A DNA stretch of 64,000 bases, taken from Enterobacter hormaechei ATCC 49162. GTDB lineage: Bacteria > Pseudomonadota > Gammaproteobacteria > Enterobacterales > Enterobacteriaceae. The notes under the pieces are model-generated. The model did not search any database, was not told the origin of the DNA, and saw nothing but the letters and a program-made list of their open reading frames with translations. The stretch's first letter is position 1; every line of letters begins with the position of its first letter. Below, piece after piece: positions 36,100 through 47,452 of the stretch. The stretch is from contig NZ_MKEQ01000001.1 of NCBI RefSeq assembly GCF_001875655.1, positions 3,410,001-3,474,000 on the forward strand, in the 5' to 3' direction. Both the position numbers and the translations under genes were made by a program.

Positions 36100-38241
36100 T
36101 TACTGCTGCTGCGAAGACTGGATCGCCGTCAGCGCGATGGTGTAGACGATATCGTCTACCAGCGCACCACGGGACAGATCGTTCACAGGTTTGCGCATAC
36201 CTTGCAGCATAGGCCCGATGGAGATCAGGTCTGCTGAACGCTGTACCGCTTTATAGGTGGTGTTACCGGTGTTCAGATCCGGGAAGATGAACACGGTAGC
36301 GCGACCTGCAACCGGCGAGTTCGGCGCTTTGGATTTCGCCACGTCAGCCATGACGGCGGCATCGTACTGGAGCGGGCCGTCGATCATCAGATCAGGACGT
36401 TTTTCCTGCGCAATACGGGTCGCTTCACGCACTTTCTCTACGTCGCTGCCTGCACCAGAGGTACCGGTGGAGTAGGAGAGCATTGCGACGCGCGGTTCGA
36501 TACCGAAGGCAATCGCGGAGTCCGCAGACTGGATTGCGATTTCAGCCAGCTGCTCTGCGGTTGGGTCCGGGTTGATCGCGCAGTCGCCGTAAACGTAAAC
36601 CTGTTCAGGCAGCAGCATGAAGAACACGGAGGAGACCAGAGAGCTGCCCGGTGCGGTTTTGATCAGCTGCAACGGTGGACGGATGGTGTTCGCGGTGGTG
36701 TGAACCGCACCGGAAACCAGACCGTCAACTTCGTCCTGCTCCAGCATCAGCGTACCCAGTACAACGTTGTCTTCCAGCTGCTCGCGCGCAACGGCTTCGG
36801 TCATGCCTTTGTTCTTACGCAGCTCAACCAGACGGGCAACGTAGCTTTCGCGAACCACTTCAGGATCAACGATTTCGATGCCAGCGCCCAGCTCAACGCC
36901 CTGAGACGCCGCCACGCGGTTGATCTCGTCCGGATTACCCAGCAGCACGCAGGTCGCGATACCGCGCTCTGCACAGATGGCCGCCGCTTTAACGGTACGT
37001 GGTTCGTCGCCTTCTGGCAGAACCACGCGTTTGCCCGCTTTACGCGCCAGCTCGGTCAGCTGGTAACGGAAGGCTGGAGGAGACAGACGACGGCTGCGCT
37101 CGGAAGTTGCCGTCAGGGATTCGATCCAGTCTGCGTTGATGTAGCCTGCAACGTATTCCTGAACTTTCTCGATACGCTCGTGGTCATCAACCGGCACTTC
37201 GAGGTTGAAGCTTTGCAGGCTCAGGGAGGTCTGCCAGGTGTTGGTGTTCACCATGAAGACGGGCAGGCCAGTGGCGAACGCGCGCTCGCACAGCTTGCTC
37301 ACGCGTGGGTCCATCTCATAGGCACCGGTCAGCAGGATCGCGCCGATCTCCACGCCGTTCATCGCGGCCAGACAGGCTGCAACCAGCACGTCCGGACGGT
37401 CTGCGGAGGTCACCAGCAGGGAACCTGCACGGAAGTGCTCCAGCATGTGTGGAATGCTACGTGCGCAGAAAGTGACGGACTTCACGCGGCGGGTGTTGAT
37501 ATCGCCTTCGTTAACGATGGTAGCGTTCAGGTGACGCGCCATATCGATTGCACGGGTAGCAATCAGATCGAAGCTCCACGGCACCGCGCCCAGAACAGGC
37601 AGCGGGCTGGAATCCTGCAACTTAGCCGGGTCAACTTTGATGACTTTCGCTTTGGAAGAGTCGTCGAAAATTTCGGACAGGTCAGGACGCGTACGGCCCT
37701 GTTCATCTACTGGTGCGTTCAGTTTGTTAACAATTACGCCAGTGATGCTGGTGTTTTTCGCACCGCCGAAGCTGCTGCGCGTCAGTTCGATACGCTCTTT
37801 CAGCTGCTCTGGGGTATCCGTGCCCTGAGACATCACGAAAACGATCTCTGCGTTCAGGGTTTTCGCGATTTCAAAGTTCAGAGACTGGGCAAACTGGTGT
37901 TTACGGGTCGGGACCAGGCCTTCAACTAGCACCACTTCCGCGTCCTGCGCGTTAGCGTGATAGTTGGCGATGATCTCTTCCATCAGCACGTCTTTCTGGT
38001 TGCTGGAGAGCAGAGACTCAACGTGGCTCATCTTCAGCGGTTCAGCCGCTGGCAGATTAGAGTTTTTACGCACGATGGTGGTGGTCTGGTCTGGCGCATC
38101 GCCACCGGCACGTGGCTGGGCGATAGGCTTAAAGACGCTCAGACGAACGCCTTTGCGTTCCATAGCGCGGATCACGCCGAGGCTGACGCTGGTCAGGCCG
38201 ACGCTGGTTCCGGTAGGGATCAGCATAATAGTACGGGACAC
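36100..38241 (-). CDS. pta: Phosphate acetyltransferase
   Basis: A 713-residue enzyme of the long enteric type. The N-terminal P-loop-like domain starts [19 protein letters not shown], a DRTGG domain follows (residues ~215-330), and the C-terminal catalytic PTA domain begins near 390 with the [18 protein letters not shown] segment. It interconverts acetyl-CoA and acetyl phosphate; with AckA it makes acetate and ATP, and runs in reverse for acetate use. It lies 76 bases downstream of ackA on the same strand and is probably cotranscribed with it. Its transcript end has a good terminator at 35991-36019. Confidence 0.97.
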   Translation of the reverse strand: MSRTIMLIPTGTSVGLTSVSLGVIRAMERKGVRLSVFKPIAQPRAGGDAPDQTTTIVRKNSNLPAAEPLKMSHVESLLSSNQKDVLMEEIIANYHANAQDAEVVLVEGLVPTRKHQFAQSLNFEIAKTLNAEIVFVMSQGTDTPEQLKERIELTRSSFGGAKNTSITGVIVNKLNAPVDEQGRTRPDLSEIFDDSSKAKVIKVDPAKLQDSSPLPVLGAVPWSFDLIATRAIDMARHLNATIVNEGDINTRRVKSVTFCARSIPHMLEHFRAGSLLVTSADRPDVLVAACLAAMNGVEIGAILLTGAYEMDPRVSKLCERAFATGLPVFMVNTNTWQTSLSLQSFNLEVPVDDHERIEKVQEYVAGYINADWIESLTATSERSRRLSPPAFRYQLTELARKAGKRVVLPEGDEPRTVKAAAICAERGIATCVLLGNPDEINRVAASQGVELGAGIEIVDPEVVRESYVARLVELRKNKGMTEAVAREQLEDNVVLGTLMLEQDEVDGLVSGAVHTTANTIRPPLQLIKTAPGSSLVSSVFFMLLPEQVYVYGDCAINPDPTAEQLAEIAIQSADSAIAFGIEPRVAMLSYSTGTSGAGSDVEKVREATRIAQEKRPDLMIDGPLQYDAAVMADVAKSKAPNSPVAGRATVFIFPDLNTGNTTYKAVQRSADLISIGPMLQGMRKPVNDLSRGALVDDIVYTIALTAIQSSQQQ

Positions 38242-38317
38242 GGTTTATCCTCTTTCGTTACCGCCGCGACTGGGCGGGTTACAAAACAGCACCGCCAGCA
38301 ATGCTGGCGGTGTGGAA

Positions 38318-39520
38318 TCAGGCAGTCAGGCGGTGCGCGTCTTGCGCGATGACCAGCTCTTCGTTAGTTGGGATAACGATAGCAGGGCGGGTGCCTTCTT
38401 TGTTGATGAAGCCAGACTTGCCGAAGCGGGCAGCCAGGTTACGCTCGTGATCAACTTCGAAGCCCAGAACGCCCAGTTTGCCCAGGGACAGTTCACGCAC
38501 CATCGCTGCGTTTTCACCGATACCACCGGTGAAGATCACCGCGTCCAGACGACCGTCCATCAGTGCAGTGTAGGAACCGATGTACTTCGCCAGACGGTGG
38601 CAGTAAACGTCCATTGCACGTTTAGCGTCAGCTTTCTCTGCGTAGTTGTCTTCAACATAGCGGCAGTCGCTGGTGACTTCGGTCAGACCCAGCAGGCCAG
38701 ACTCTTTGGTCAGCATTTTGTTGATGTCATCAACGCTCATGCCCAGGGTGTCGTGCAGGTGGAAGATGATCGCCGGGTCGATGTCACCGGAACGGGTACC
38801 CATCACCAGACCTTCCAGTGGGGTCAGACCCATGGAGGTATCAACACATTTACCGTTGCGGATAGCGGAAACAGAACCACCGTTGCCCAGATGGCAGGTG
38901 ATGATGTTCACTTCTTCAACCGGCTTGTTCAGAACTTTTGCGGCTTCCTGAGTCACATAGAAGTGGCTGGTGCCGTGTGCGCCGTAACGACGAACGCCGT
39001 GCTCTTTGTACAGGCTGTACGGCAGGGCATAGAGGTAAGACTCTTCCGGCATGGTCTGATGGAACGCAGTGTCGAACACAGCCACGTTTTTCTCTTTCAG
39101 ATTCGGGAAGGACTTCAGTGCTTCAGCGATACCGATCAGGTGAGCCGGGTTGTGCAGCGGTGCGAAGGATGCAGAGTCTTTGATGCCCTGAATCACAGAG
39201 TCGTCGATCACGACGGAGCTGGTGTATTTTTCGCCGCCGTGGACGATACGGTGACCAATCGCAGTCAGCTGAGCAGACAGTTCTGGTTTTTGTGCCAGAA
39301 TAGTGTTAACGATAAAGTTCAGCGCTTCACTGTGAGCGGCGCCTGCACCTAAAGCCGCTTCTTGTTTGCTGCCGTCCATCTTCCACTTGATACGTGCTTC
39401 AGGCAGATGGAAACATTCGGCCAAACCAGAGAGGTACTCGTCACCGTTGAGCGCATCGATGATGGCGAATTTCAGTGAGGAGCTACCGCAGTTTAGAACC
39501 AGTACTAACTTACTCGACAT
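38318..39520 (-). CDS. ackA: Acetate kinase
   Basis: A 400-residue kinase of the ASKHA fold. The N-terminal phosphate-binding segment [14 protein letters not shown], the [10 protein letters not shown] motif, the ETSHFYV-like [15 protein letters not shown] region and [14 protein letters not shown] near residue 330 are all present. It makes acetate and ATP from acetyl phosphate. It is transcribed toward pta. The 337 bases upstream hold its promoter on the minus strand and that of yfbV on the plus strand; a TAAAAT on the minus strand at 39658-39653 is a candidate -10. Confidence 0.97.
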   Translation of the reverse strand: MSSKLVLVLNCGSSSLKFAIIDALNGDEYLSGLAECFHLPEARIKWKMDGSKQEAALGAGAAHSEALNFIVNTILAQKPELSAQLTAIGHRIVHGGEKYTSSVVIDDSVIQGIKDSASFAPLHNPAHLIGIAEALKSFPNLKEKNVAVFDTAFHQTMPEESYLYALPYSLYKEHGVRRYGAHGTSHFYVTQEAAKVLNKPVEEVNIITCHLGNGGSVSAIRNGKCVDTSMGLTPLEGLVMGTRSGDIDPAIIFHLHDTLGMSVDDINKMLTKESGLLGLTEVTSDCRYVEDNYAEKADAKRAMDVYCHRLAKYIGSYTALMDGRLDAVIFTGGIGENAAMVRELSLGKLGVLGFEVDHERNLAARFGKSGFINKEGTRPAIVIPTNEELVIAQDAHRLTA

Positions 39521-39857
39521 GGAAGTACCTATTATTGATACGTGGCTAAAAAAACGTCAGTGAGTCTAAAAGCGTAACGCATGCTGACCCAGACATTTAT
39601 GATTAACATCATGCCAAACGAACATTCTGGCAGGATGGAAGAAATACCTATGATTTTAAGCCATTTTGAACATTTTTCAGACAATGGCATAATATGCGAT
39701 AATTTGACGAGCTAACGCTTATCGTCTACGGCCCTATCAGGCTGGCACAGGATACCCGATACGGGGTAGCGATGACAAAATATTTTGAACGTTGTCATAG
39801 CCTGTTGTGGTTTTGCACGAAAATTTTAATTTTTATATGTGAAGTTGAGGTACAGCC
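39521..39857. other. Divergent control region between ackA and yfbV
   Basis: 337 bases without a gene, AT rich. Visible features are a minus-strand TAAAAT (39658-39653) that could serve ackA, a plus-strand TATATG at 39834-39839 near yfbV, and an inverted repeat ATGACAA (39772-39778) / TTGTCAT (39792-39798). No clear -35 was found for either gene. A regulator site at the inverted repeat is possible but unproven. Confidence 0.4.
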
Positions 39858-40313
39858 ATGTCGACACCCGAAATCCCGTCCGTGAACTTCTTCAGTCTGT
39901 TTCGCCGGGGGCAGCATTATTCAAAGACGTGGCCAATGGAAAAGCGCCTCGCGCCGATGTTTATTGAGAATCGCACTATCCGCGCCACGCGCTATGCGAT
40001 TCGCTTTATGCCCCCGATTGCCGTTTTTACCCTGTGCTGGCAGATTGCGTTAGGTGGACAGCTTGGGCCTGCCGTCGCGACGGCGCTCTTTGCGTTAAGC
40101 CTGCCGATGCAGGGGTTATGGTGGTTAGGTAAACGCTCCGTCACGCCACTTCCTCCCTCTATTTTACACTGGTTTTATGAAGTGCGTGGAAAACTGGAGG
40201 AGGCCGGCCAGGCGCTTGCGCCGGTGGAAGGCAAGCCGGATTACCAGGCGCTGGCGGACACCCTCAAGCGCGCATTTAAACAGCTTGATAAAACATTCCT
40301 CGATGACTTGTGA
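39858..40313 (+). CDS. yfbV: UPF0208 membrane protein YfbV
   Basis: A 151-residue inner-membrane protein with two hydrophobic segments (around residues 46-65 and 70-88), identical in length to E. coli YfbV. The middle third is almost unchanged from the E. coli protein ([18 protein letters not shown]). In E. coli it has been implicated in insulating the Ter chromosome macrodomain; its mechanism is unclear. A GAGGTAC site precedes the ATG. It ends with a terminator before yfbU. Confidence 0.92.
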   Translation: MSTPEIPSVNFFSLFRRGQHYSKTWPMEKRLAPMFIENRTIRATRYAIRFMPPIAVFTLCWQIALGGQLGPAVATALFALSLPMQGLWWLGKRSVTPLPPSILHWFYEVRGKLEEAGQALAPVEGKPDYQALADTLKRAFKQLDKTFLDDL

Positions 40314-40342
40314 TTGATCATCGAAACGACGACCAAAAGAAG

Positions 40343-40376
40343 GCACAGTAACACACCGTTACCGTGTCTTTTTTTT
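40343..40376 (+). terminator. Terminator after yfbV
   Basis: GCACAGTAA (40343-40351) pairs with TTACCGTGT (40359-40367) with one mismatch, followed by C and eight T. It separates yfbV from yfbU. Confidence 0.65.
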
Positions 40377-40405
40377 ACAGTGCAATGCGCTACAGGAGTC
40401 GAAAG

Positions 40406-40900
40406 ATGGAAATGACCCATGCTCAACGTCTGATTTTGTCTAACCAGTACAAGATGATGACTATGCTTGATCCCGATAACGCTGCGCGCTACAGCCGCCT
40501 GCAAACCATTGTCGAACGCGGCTTTGGCTTGCAAATGCGCGAACTGGATCGCGAATTTGGCGAATTGAAAGAGGAAACCTGCCGTATCGTTATCGACATC
40601 ATGGAGATGTACCATGCGCTGCATGTGTCCTGGACCAATCTGAAAGACCAGCAGACCATTGACGAGCGCCGCGTGACGTTCCTGGGCTTTGATGCCGCGA
40701 CGGAAGCGCGCTATCTGAGCTATGTGCGCTTTATGGTGAATACCGAAGGGCGCTACACCCATTTTGATGCGGGTACGCACGGCTTCAACGCCCAGACCCC
40801 CATGTGGGATAAATATCAACGGATGCTGAGTGCGTGGCACGCCTGTCCGCGTCAGTACCATTTAAGCAGCAACGAAATTCAACAAATCATTAATGCCTGA
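40406..40900 (+). CDS. yfbU: UPF0304 family protein YfbU
   Basis: A 164-residue soluble helical protein that matches YfbU along its length, starting [20 protein letters not shown]. Overexpression and genetic work in E. coli link it to cell death, but no biochemical role is established. The ATG at 40406 is chosen because it gives the family N-terminus; the longer reading starts inside the terminator. hxpA follows closely, 11 bases after the stop, so the two may form a unit. Confidence 0.92.
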   Translation: MEMTHAQRLILSNQYKMMTMLDPDNAARYSRLQTIVERGFGLQMRELDREFGELKEETCRIVIDIMEMYHALHVSWTNLKDQQTIDERRVTFLGFDAATEARYLSYVRFMVNTEGRYTHFDAGTHGFNAQTPMWDKYQRMLSAWHACPRQYHLSSNEIQQIINA

Positions 40901-40911
40901 CGGAGGTGCGT

Positions 40912-41571
40912 GTGCAGTGTAAAGGTTTTCTGTTTGATCTGGACGGTACGCTGGTGGATTCACTGCCGGTGGTGGAGCGCTCGTGGTGCCATTGGGCCGA
41001 CCGGCACGGTATTGACCATCAGGACGTACTGAATTTCATCCATGGCAAACAGGCCATTACCTCATTGCGACACTTCCTGGCGGGACGTTCTGAGGACGAG
41101 ATTCAGGCGGAGTTCCGCTATCTTGAGCAGATTGAAGCCACCGACACCGAGGGTATCACTGCGCTGCCCGGTGCGCGCGAACTGCTGGAGCACCTGAATG
41201 AAGCGCAGATCCCGTGGGCTATCGTCACCTCCGGCTCGATTCCCGTCGCGCATGCCCGTCATAAGGCGGCAGGTTTACCGACGCCGGACGTGTTCATTAC
41301 CGCTGAGCGCGTGAAGCGCGGCAAGCCTGAACCGGATGCGTTTCTGCTCGGCGCGGAACTGCTTGGCCTTGGGCCAGCGGCGTGCGTCGTGGTGGAAGAC
41401 GCGGCGGCAGGCGTGCTGGCCGGGCTGAACGCGGGATGCCACGTCATCGCAGTAAACGTTCCGGCGGATTCCCCCCGACTGAATGAGGCGGATTTTGTGC
41501 TAAACACCCTGACCGCCCTCGACGTCTCGAAGGCTTCTGACGGCATTGTAACCGTCTCACTAAAAATGTAA
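40912..41571 (+). CDS. hxpA: Sugar phosphatase HxpA (HAD family)
   Basis: A 219-residue HAD-like hydrolase. Motif I is DLDGT, with nucleophile Asp9 and acid/base Asp11; motif II is VTSGS, motif III includes KRGKPEPDAF, and motif IV is VVEDAAAG. In E. coli, HxpA (YfbT) is a phosphatase of hexitol and sugar phosphates. The start is taken as GTG at 40912, 5 bases after GGAGG (40902-40906) and matching the E. coli N-terminus; a GTG at 40906 lies within the ribosome site. A terminator follows. Confidence 0.92.
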   Translation: MQCKGFLFDLDGTLVDSLPVVERSWCHWADRHGIDHQDVLNFIHGKQAITSLRHFLAGRSEDEIQAEFRYLEQIEATDTEGITALPGARELLEHLNEAQIPWAIVTSGSIPVAHARHKAAGLPTPDVFITAERVKRGKPEPDAFLLGAELLGLGPAACVVVEDAAAGVLAGLNAGCHVIAVNVPADSPRLNEADFVLNTLTALDVSKASDGIVTVSLKM

Positions 41572-41583
41572 TCCCATGATATC

Positions 41584-41607
41584 GCCCCGTATTACCGGGG
41601 CTTTTTT
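41584..41607 (+). terminator. Rho-independent terminator of hxpA
   Basis: GCCCCG (41584-41589) and CGGGGC (41596-41601) form a perfect stem with a 6-base loop, followed by TTTTTT. It lies 12 bases after the hxpA stop. Confidence 0.88.
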
Positions 41608-41646
41608 ATGGCAAAATTGCTTCTCCTCCACTGACAAGGACATGTT

Positions 41647-43479
41647 GTGAACGGTGAACTGATTTGGGTCCTGAGCCTGCTGTTAATCGCCATCATTCTT
41701 TTTGCCACGGGCAAGGTGCGCATGGATGCCGTCGCCCTGTTTGTGATTGTCGCTTTCGTTCTGAGCGGTACGCTTTCCCTGCCGGAAGCCTTTTCCGGGT
41801 TTAGCGATCCCAACGTTATTTTGATTGCCGCCCTGTTTATTATTGGCGACGGGCTGGTACGCACCGGCGTGGCGACGATGATGGGGTCGTGGCTGGTTAA
41901 GGTGGCGGGCAGCAGCGAAACCAAAATGCTGATTTACCTGATGCTGACGGTCGCCGGGCTGGGCGCGTTTATGAGCTCTACGGGCGTCGTGGCTATCTTT
42001 ATTCCGGTGGTGCTTAGCGTCTGCATGAGAATGCAGATCTCCCCGTCGCGGCTGATGATGCCGTTGAGCTTTGCCGGGCTTATCAGCGGTATGATGACGC
42101 TGGTCGCGACGCCGCCGAACCTCGTTGTGAACAGCGAGCTGATCCGTGAAGGGCTTGAGGGGTTTAGCTTCTTTAGCGTGACGCCGATCGGGCTGGTGGT
42201 ACTGGTGCTGGGCATTATCTATATGCTTTTGACCCGTTTCGCGCTGAAAGGGGAGAAGCAGGACAAAGCCAAAGAGGGCTGGAAGCGGCGCTCTTTTCGC
42301 GATCTGATTAAAGAGTACCATCTGACCGGGCGTGCCCGGCGTCTGGCTATCCGCCCGGGGTCGCCTATGGTGGGGCAGCGGCTGGATGACCTTAAGCTAC
42401 GCGAACGCTATGGCGCGAACGTCATCGGGGTTGAGCGCTGGCGTCGTTTTCGTCGGGTGATCGTTAACGTAAACGGGGTGTCCGAGTTTCGCGCGCGTGA
42501 CGTCCTGCTGATTGATATGTCCACGGCGGACGTGGATCTGCGCGAGTTTTGTAGCGAACAGCTGCTGGAGCCGATGGTGCTGCGCGGTGAGTATTTCTCC
42601 GACCAGGCGCTGGATGTGGGAATGGCCGAGGTGTCCCTGATCCCGGAATCGGAGTTATTGGGTAAAACCGTGCGTGAAATCGGCTTTCGTACCCGCTATG
42701 GCCTCAACGTGGTGGGCCTGAAACGCGATGGGGTCGCCCTTGAAGGGGCGGTGGTGGATGAGCCGATCCTGCTGGGGGATATTTTTCTGGTGGTCGGCAA
42801 CTGGAAGCTGATTAGCCAGCTCGGGCAGAAAGGCCGTGACTTTGTGGTGCTGAATATGCCGATTGAAGAGAGCGATGCCTCACCGGCGCACAGTCAGGCG
42901 CCCCACGCGATATTTTGTCTGGTTTTGATGGTTGCCCTGATGCTGACGGACGAGATCCCTAACCCGGTGGCGGCGATCATCGCCTGTCTGTTAATGGGCA
43001 AATTCCGCTGTATCGACGCCGAAAGCGCCTACAAAGCGATTCACTGGCCGAGCATCATTCTTATTGTCGGGATGATGCCTTTTGCTCTGGCGCTACAGAA
43101 AACCGGCGGGGTGGATTTGATCGTGAAAGGCTTAATGGACGCGGGCGGGGGATATGGTCCGTACCTGATGATGGTTTGCCTGTTTGTCATGTGCGCCACC
43201 ATTGGTTTGTTTATCTCCAATACCGCCACGGCGGTGCTGATGGCACCCATTGCGCTGGCGATGGCGAAATCCATGGGCGTCTCACCGTATCCATTTGCGA
43301 TGATGGTTGCGATGGCGGCGTCCGCGGCATTTATGACGCCGGTCTCTTCCCCGGTGAATACGCTGGTGCTGGGGCCTGGGAATTACAAATTCAGTGATTT
43401 TGTGAAGCTGGGCGTGCCGTTCACCGTGCTGGTGATGCTGGTATGCGTGGTGTTGATTCCGGTGTTATTTCCGTTCTGA
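41647..43479 (+). CDS. yfbS: SLC13-family transporter YfbS with RCK_C domains
   Basis: A 610-residue inner-membrane protein. The N- and C-terminal parts are hydrophobic helices of the divalent anion:sodium symporter/CitMHS type, with [13 protein letters not shown] and [14 protein letters not shown] as the paired substrate hairpins. Two cytoplasmic TrkA_C (RCK_C) domains fill the centre, roughly residues 225-310 and 315-400. The substrate is not known. The start is GTG at 41647, preceded by AAGGACATGTT; the nearby ATG at 41642 is out of frame. It converges on yfbR across a REP element. Confidence 0.93.
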   Translation: MNGELIWVLSLLLIAIILFATGKVRMDAVALFVIVAFVLSGTLSLPEAFSGFSDPNVILIAALFIIGDGLVRTGVATMMGSWLVKVAGSSETKMLIYLMLTVAGLGAFMSSTGVVAIFIPVVLSVCMRMQISPSRLMMPLSFAGLISGMMTLVATPPNLVVNSELIREGLEGFSFFSVTPIGLVVLVLGIIYMLLTRFALKGEKQDKAKEGWKRRSFRDLIKEYHLTGRARRLAIRPGSPMVGQRLDDLKLRERYGANVIGVERWRRFRRVIVNVNGVSEFRARDVLLIDMSTADVDLREFCSEQLLEPMVLRGEYFSDQALDVGMAEVSLIPESELLGKTVREIGFRTRYGLNVVGLKRDGVALEGAVVDEPILLGDIFLVVGNWKLISQLGQKGRDFVVLNMPIEESDASPAHSQAPHAIFCLVLMVALMLTDEIPNPVAAIIACLLMGKFRCIDAESAYKAIHWPSIILIVGMMPFALALQKTGGVDLIVKGLMDAGGGYGPYLMMVCLFVMCATIGLFISNTATAVLMAPIALAMAKSMGVSPYPFAMMVAMAASAAFMTPVSSPVNTLVLGPGNYKFSDFVKLGVPFTVLVMLVCVVLIPVLFPF

Positions 43480-43486
43480 GAACTTC

Positions 43487-43555
43487 GCCGGGTGGCGGCT
43501 GCGCCTTACCCGGCCTACATAACTCGTAGGCTCTGCAAGCGCAGCGCCGCTGGGC
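43487..43555. repeat. REP pair between yfbS and yfbR
   Basis: GCCGGGTGGCGGCTGCGCC at 43487 and an opposing, degenerate unit ending GCAGCGCCGCTGGGC at 43555. It lies between two convergent genes. Confidence 0.85.
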
Positions 43556-43561
43556 GAACTG

Positions 43562-44161
43562 TTAAAGCGGCGAATCCTGGCTGATCTCATCCAGCGACAG
43601 ATGGAAGCTCGGCACAAATACCTGCATGAAGTAATCCATCTCCTCGCTACGGCGGGCGTCCAGCGTTTTCTCCAGACGCGATTTCGCCAGCAGGAACTCG
43701 TTATTCCCGGCGGATAACTCTTCCAGGCACTTCAGGTAGGCGCACAGCGCATCGGCCTGCTTAACCAGGGATTTTTCCTCTTCCGTATACTGATGCTCGT
43801 CAATCAGCGGCTCAAAGATATCACGCAACTCTTCAGGCACCATGTCGATCAGCTTCTGTTGGGCAATCTTCTCAATGGCCTTATATTCCTGGGCAATCTG
43901 CGAGTTGAAATATTTCACCGGCGTCGGCAGATCCCCGGTCAGCACTTCCGATGCGTCGTGGTACATCGCCAGCAGGGCGATACGTTCGGCATTCACCTGC
44001 CCGTTGAATCTGCGGTTTTTAATCGCGGCCAGCGCATGAGCGACCATGGCAACCTGCAAACTGTGCTCAGACACATTTTCGGTGCGCACGTTGCGCATCA
44101 GCGGCCAGCGGTTGATGAGTTTCAGGCGGGAGAGGTGGGCAAAGAAATGACTCTGACTCAT
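43562..44161 (-). CDS. yfbR: 5'-deoxynucleotidase YfbR
   Basis: A 199-residue HD-domain phosphohydrolase. The metal ligands are His33 (SEHS), His68 and Asp69 (YHDASE), and a distal Asp in KQADALCAY, as in E. coli YfbR. It removes phosphate from deoxyribonucleoside 5'-monophosphates, controlling nucleotide pools. The ATG at 44161 gives [16 protein letters not shown], the family start. It lies downstream of alaA on the same strand with a single REP between them. Confidence 0.95.
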   Translation of the reverse strand: MSQSHFFAHLSRLKLINRWPLMRNVRTENVSEHSLQVAMVAHALAAIKNRRFNGQVNAERIALLAMYHDASEVLTGDLPTPVKYFNSQIAQEYKAIEKIAQQKLIDMVPEELRDIFEPLIDEHQYTEEEKSLVKQADALCAYLKCLEELSAGNNEFLLAKSRLEKTLDARRSEEMDYFMQVFVPSFHLSLDEISQDSPL

Positions 44162-44237
44162 AGGTTACCTTATGTCTTCACTGCGACAGACTGCATTGTG
44201 CGGGGAGGGGAGGGAAGATGCAAATTTGTGGATTTTA

Positions 44238-44267
44238 TAGGCCGGGTAAGCGCAGCGCCACCCGGCA
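44238..44267. repeat. Single REP between alaA and yfbR
   Basis: TAGGCCGGGTAAGCGCAGCG followed by CCACCCGGCA is one REP unit, in the gap between alaA and yfbR, which are transcribed in the same direction. Confidence 0.8.
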
Positions 44268-44278
44268 GAAAGGCAAGG

Positions 44279-45493
44279 TTACTGATGATACCCGGAGAGG
44301 AAGCGCCCGAAGCGGCTGATGGCCATTTCGAGATCGTCTTCGCGCGGCAGGGTGACGATACGCACGTGATCCGGCCACGGCCAGTTAAACGCCGTCCCCT
44401 GAACCAGCAGCACTTTTTCCTGCAACAGGAAGTCGAGCACCATTTTCTGGTCGTCGTGAATATTGAAGCGCTTTGCGTCGATTTTCGGGAACATATACAG
44501 CGCGCCGTTAGGCTTCACGCAGGAGACGCCCGGAATATCGTTAATTAATTCCCATGCGCGGTTGCGCTGCTCATACAGTCGGCCACCTGGGACGATAAAC
44601 TCGCTGATGCTTTGATAGCCTCCGAGCGCTGTCTGGATCGCATGTTGCGCCGGTACGTTGGCGCACAGACGCATGGATGCCAGCATCTCCAGCCCTTCAA
44701 TGTAGCCTTTCGCATGTTTTTTCGGCCCGTTCAGTACCATCCAGCCCTGACGGAAACCAGCCACGCGGTAAGTTTTAGACAGTCCGTTAAAGGTGACCGT
44801 CAGCAGGTCGGGCGCCAGCGCGGCGATAGAGTGGTGCTGCGCCGCGTCGTACAGGATCTTGTCGTAAATCTCATCGGCAAAGATGATCAGGTTGTGCTGG
44901 CGGGCGATCTCGACGATCTCCATCAGCAGCTCTTTTGAGTAGACCGCGCCCGTCGGGTTATTCGGGTTAATAATCACGATACCCCGGGTGCGTGGGGTGA
45001 TTTTGGCGCGAATATCATCCAGATCCGGGAACCAGTCAGACGATTCGTCGCACAGGTAGTGCACCGCTTTACCACTGGATAAGGACACCGCGGCCGTCCA
45101 CAACGGATAGTCCGGGGCAGGAACCAGCATTTCATCACCGCTGTTGAGCAGCGCCTGCATCGCCTGAACGATCAGTTCCGAGACACCGTTGCCAATGTAG
45201 ATATCTTCAACGGTGACGTCGCGCATGCCGCGAGCCTGATAGTGCTGCATAATGGCTTTACGGGCAGAGTAAAGCCCTTTTGAATCGCAGTAGCCTTGTG
45301 CAGTGGGCAGGTTACGGATCACATCCACCAGGATCTCATCCGGCGCTTCAAAACCAAATGGCGCGGGGTTGCCGATGTTGAGTTTCAGAACCTTATTGCC
45401 TTCCTCTTCAAGGCGTTTTGCCTCTTTGAGTACCGGGCCACGGATGTCGTAACAGACGTTGTCGAGCTTGCTGGATTTTTCGATAGGGGACAT
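44279..45493 (-). CDS. alaA: Glutamate-pyruvate aminotransferase AlaA
   Basis: A 404-residue class I/II PLP aminotransferase. The conserved NPNNPTG motif binds the cofactor region, and the catalytic lysine is in FNGLSKTYRVAGFRQGW. AlaA (formerly YfbQ) makes alanine from pyruvate and glutamate and is the main alanine synthase in E. coli with AvtA and AlaC. The ATG at 45493 gives MSPIEKSSKLDNV, the family start. It is divergent from lrhA across more than 900 bases of gene-free DNA. Confidence 0.96.
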   Translation of the reverse strand: MSPIEKSSKLDNVCYDIRGPVLKEAKRLEEEGNKVLKLNIGNPAPFGFEAPDEILVDVIRNLPTAQGYCDSKGLYSARKAIMQHYQARGMRDVTVEDIYIGNGVSELIVQAMQALLNSGDEMLVPAPDYPLWTAAVSLSSGKAVHYLCDESSDWFPDLDDIRAKITPRTRGIVIINPNNPTGAVYSKELLMEIVEIARQHNLIIFADEIYDKILYDAAQHHSIAALAPDLLTVTFNGLSKTYRVAGFRQGWMVLNGPKKHAKGYIEGLEMLASMRLCANVPAQHAIQTALGGYQSISEFIVPGGRLYEQRNRAWELINDIPGVSCVKPNGALYMFPKIDAKRFNIHDDQKMVLDFLLQEKVLLVQGTAFNWPWPDHVRIVTLPREDDLEMAISRFGRFLSGYHQ

Positions 45494-46430
45494 GAACCTT
45501 TAACCTTTTCGCTATTATTGCAACTTCCTGCCGTGGAAGTGAGCACGGAACAATGTACTCCCACCGCGCTTCGTTTTGAAGGGTGCACAGAAGAAGATTT
45601 TGTACAACCGGGCAGCACCGCTGTGATCGCTTAATCTAACGAGGGAGTGATTTTGTGCCTGAACTTACCGTAATAAAGGGAATTGCTGGGTTGTTTATGC
45701 TGAAAATTTCATATAATGATGAATATTATTCTGGGGTAAATAAAAAGACGATCCTGACTGAAGGGTTCGTACCCCTGAGTAATCATTCGTAAAACCTGAA
45801 TGCTGAGATACCGATTGCCATATTAGCGAAGCCAGGTTAAAAGTTACTCATGTGAAATTAATGTTAAGGGGTATTAATGAATGGCCTGAATCTAAATTAA
45901 ACTTTATTTATTATTAACGACGAAAATGCAACTTTCGTTAATTTTAATAAAATGAGTGTAGTTGCTTATCATTGGCGGTAAATCCTTAATATTGCAATAA
46001 GACTTATAAATATAGTGGATTTGGGTTAAGATGTGTTTCGGGAATGCAGCATAGCGATAGGCCTGTTACGTATAACGCGGTCTGCTTTCCTGTATTAATC
46101 GATTGTTATTGTTAAAGTTATCTCTGGCTGATTGGGTAAGTCACATCTTGCTACGTTAGCAACGCTGCGATATAGATGGCAGAAAACATGTCTTACTCTT
46201 AATGGTATTTACATCGACCTGCAAACAACGAAATATCCTGAATGCAAGAGAATAAAAATAACGTCATGAAACGTGATTTCTGACTGTTGATATACCGCAG
46301 TACAATAACTATCTGTCAGGCAGTCTGCCGGGCCGGGATGCGAGGGAAACTCTTCAGAAGGAATTGCTTAACTGTTACACACAGCTTCAACCCGGGCAGC
46401 TCCGCACGAGCAACCTGAAAGTGAAAAGAT
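45494..46430. other. 937-base gene-free AT-rich region between alaA and lrhA
   Basis: No convincing coding frame is present on either strand. The part from about 45650 to 46300 is clearly richer in A and T than the flanking genes. A TATAAT at 45712-45717 with TTGTTT at 45691-45696 (15-base spacing) is the only promoter-like pair noticed on the plus strand. A region like this suits nucleoid-protein (H-NS) binding and layered control of lrhA, which is known in E. coli to be regulated and autoactivated. A small RNA cannot be ruled out. Confidence 0.5.
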
Positions 46431-47369
46431 ATGATAAATGCAAATCGTCCGATAATGAATCTCGACCTCGATCTGCTGAGAACGTTTGTTGCGGTCGCCG
46501 ATCTCAACACTTTTGCAGCAGCTGCTGCCGCCGTTTGCCGTACCCAGTCCGCCGTGAGTCAGCAAATGCAGCGGCTGGAACAACTGGTTGGTAAAGAGCT
46601 TTTTGCGCGTCATGGGCGTAATAAGCTTTTAACAGAACATGGTATTCAGCTTCTGGGTTATGCCAGAAAGATACTGCGCTTTAATGATGAAGCCTGTATG
46701 TCATTAATGTTTAGCAACCTTCAGGGGGTGTTAACATTAGGGGCGTCAGATGAATCAGCAGATACCATTTTACCCTTCCTTCTCAACCGAATTAGCTCGG
46801 TTTATCCGAAGCTTGCCCTGGACGTTAGCGTTAAACGCAATGCCTTCATGGTTGAGATGCTGAAAGAAAACGAGGTTGACCTGGTGGTCACCACGCATCG
46901 ACCCGGCCAGTTTGACTGCCTGACGCTGCGTACCTCTCCTACGCACTGGTACTGTGCCGCGGAGTATGTATTGCAAAAAGGTGAGCCAATACCCCTGGTC
47001 CTGCTGGACGATCCCAGTCCGTTCCGCGATATGGTGCTAGCTGCGCTCAACGAAGCCAGTATCCCATGGCGTCTGGCGTATGTGGCGTCAACGTTGCCCG
47101 CGGTACGAGCGGCAGTGAAGGCCGGGCTTGGCGTAACGGCCCGTCCGGTGGAGATGATGAGTCCCGACCTGCGTGTGCTGGGTCACTCTGAGGGACTCCC
47201 GTCGTTGCCGGATACGGAGTACCTGCTGTGCCATAACGCCGCCAGCAATAACGAGCTGGCGAAAGTGGTATTCGAGGCAATGGAAAACTACCACAATCCA
47301 TGGCAGTACGCGGCTGTTACTCCCGAAGGAGGGGATGACTCCCTGATCGTGGAAGGGGATTTTGAGTGA
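46431..47369 (+). CDS. lrhA: LysR-family transcriptional regulator LrhA
   Basis: A 312-residue LysR-type regulator. The N-terminal helix-turn-helix ([21 protein letters not shown] and [11 protein letters not shown]) is followed by a co-inducer domain. It is the same length as E. coli LrhA and nearly unchanged in the first 100 residues. LrhA represses the flagellar master operon flhDC and fimbrial genes and affects RpoS. The ATG at 46431 gives [19 protein letters not shown], as in E. coli. It sits between two long gene-free regions and ends in a clear terminator. Confidence 0.95.
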   Translation: MINANRPIMNLDLDLLRTFVAVADLNTFAAAAAAVCRTQSAVSQQMQRLEQLVGKELFARHGRNKLLTEHGIQLLGYARKILRFNDEACMSLMFSNLQGVLTLGASDESADTILPFLLNRISSVYPKLALDVSVKRNAFMVEMLKENEVDLVVTTHRPGQFDCLTLRTSPTHWYCAAEYVLQKGEPIPLVLLDDPSPFRDMVLAALNEASIPWRLAYVASTLPAVRAAVKAGLGVTARPVEMMSPDLRVLGHSEGLPSLPDTEYLLCHNAASNNELAKVVFEAMENYHNPWQYAAVTPEGGDDSLIVEGDFE

Positions 47370-47415
47370 TCACTCTCTCAAAATTCTCGTAACAAAATGT
47401 AAGTGCAAAAAAGAG

Positions 47416-47452
47416 CCACTCGCATGATTTTTTCCTGCGAGTGGTTTTTTTT
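47416..47452 (+). terminator. Rho-independent terminator of lrhA
   Basis: CCACTCGCA (47416-47424) and TGCGAGTGG (47436-47444) form a perfect 9-base-pair stem, followed by eight T. Confidence 0.92.

Noticed and set aside
36700..39352. Two long plus-strand frames (36700-37929 and 37964-39352) opposite pta and ackA
   Set aside because: They mirror well-conserved genes, lack credible start signals and cross the real pta/ackA boundary.
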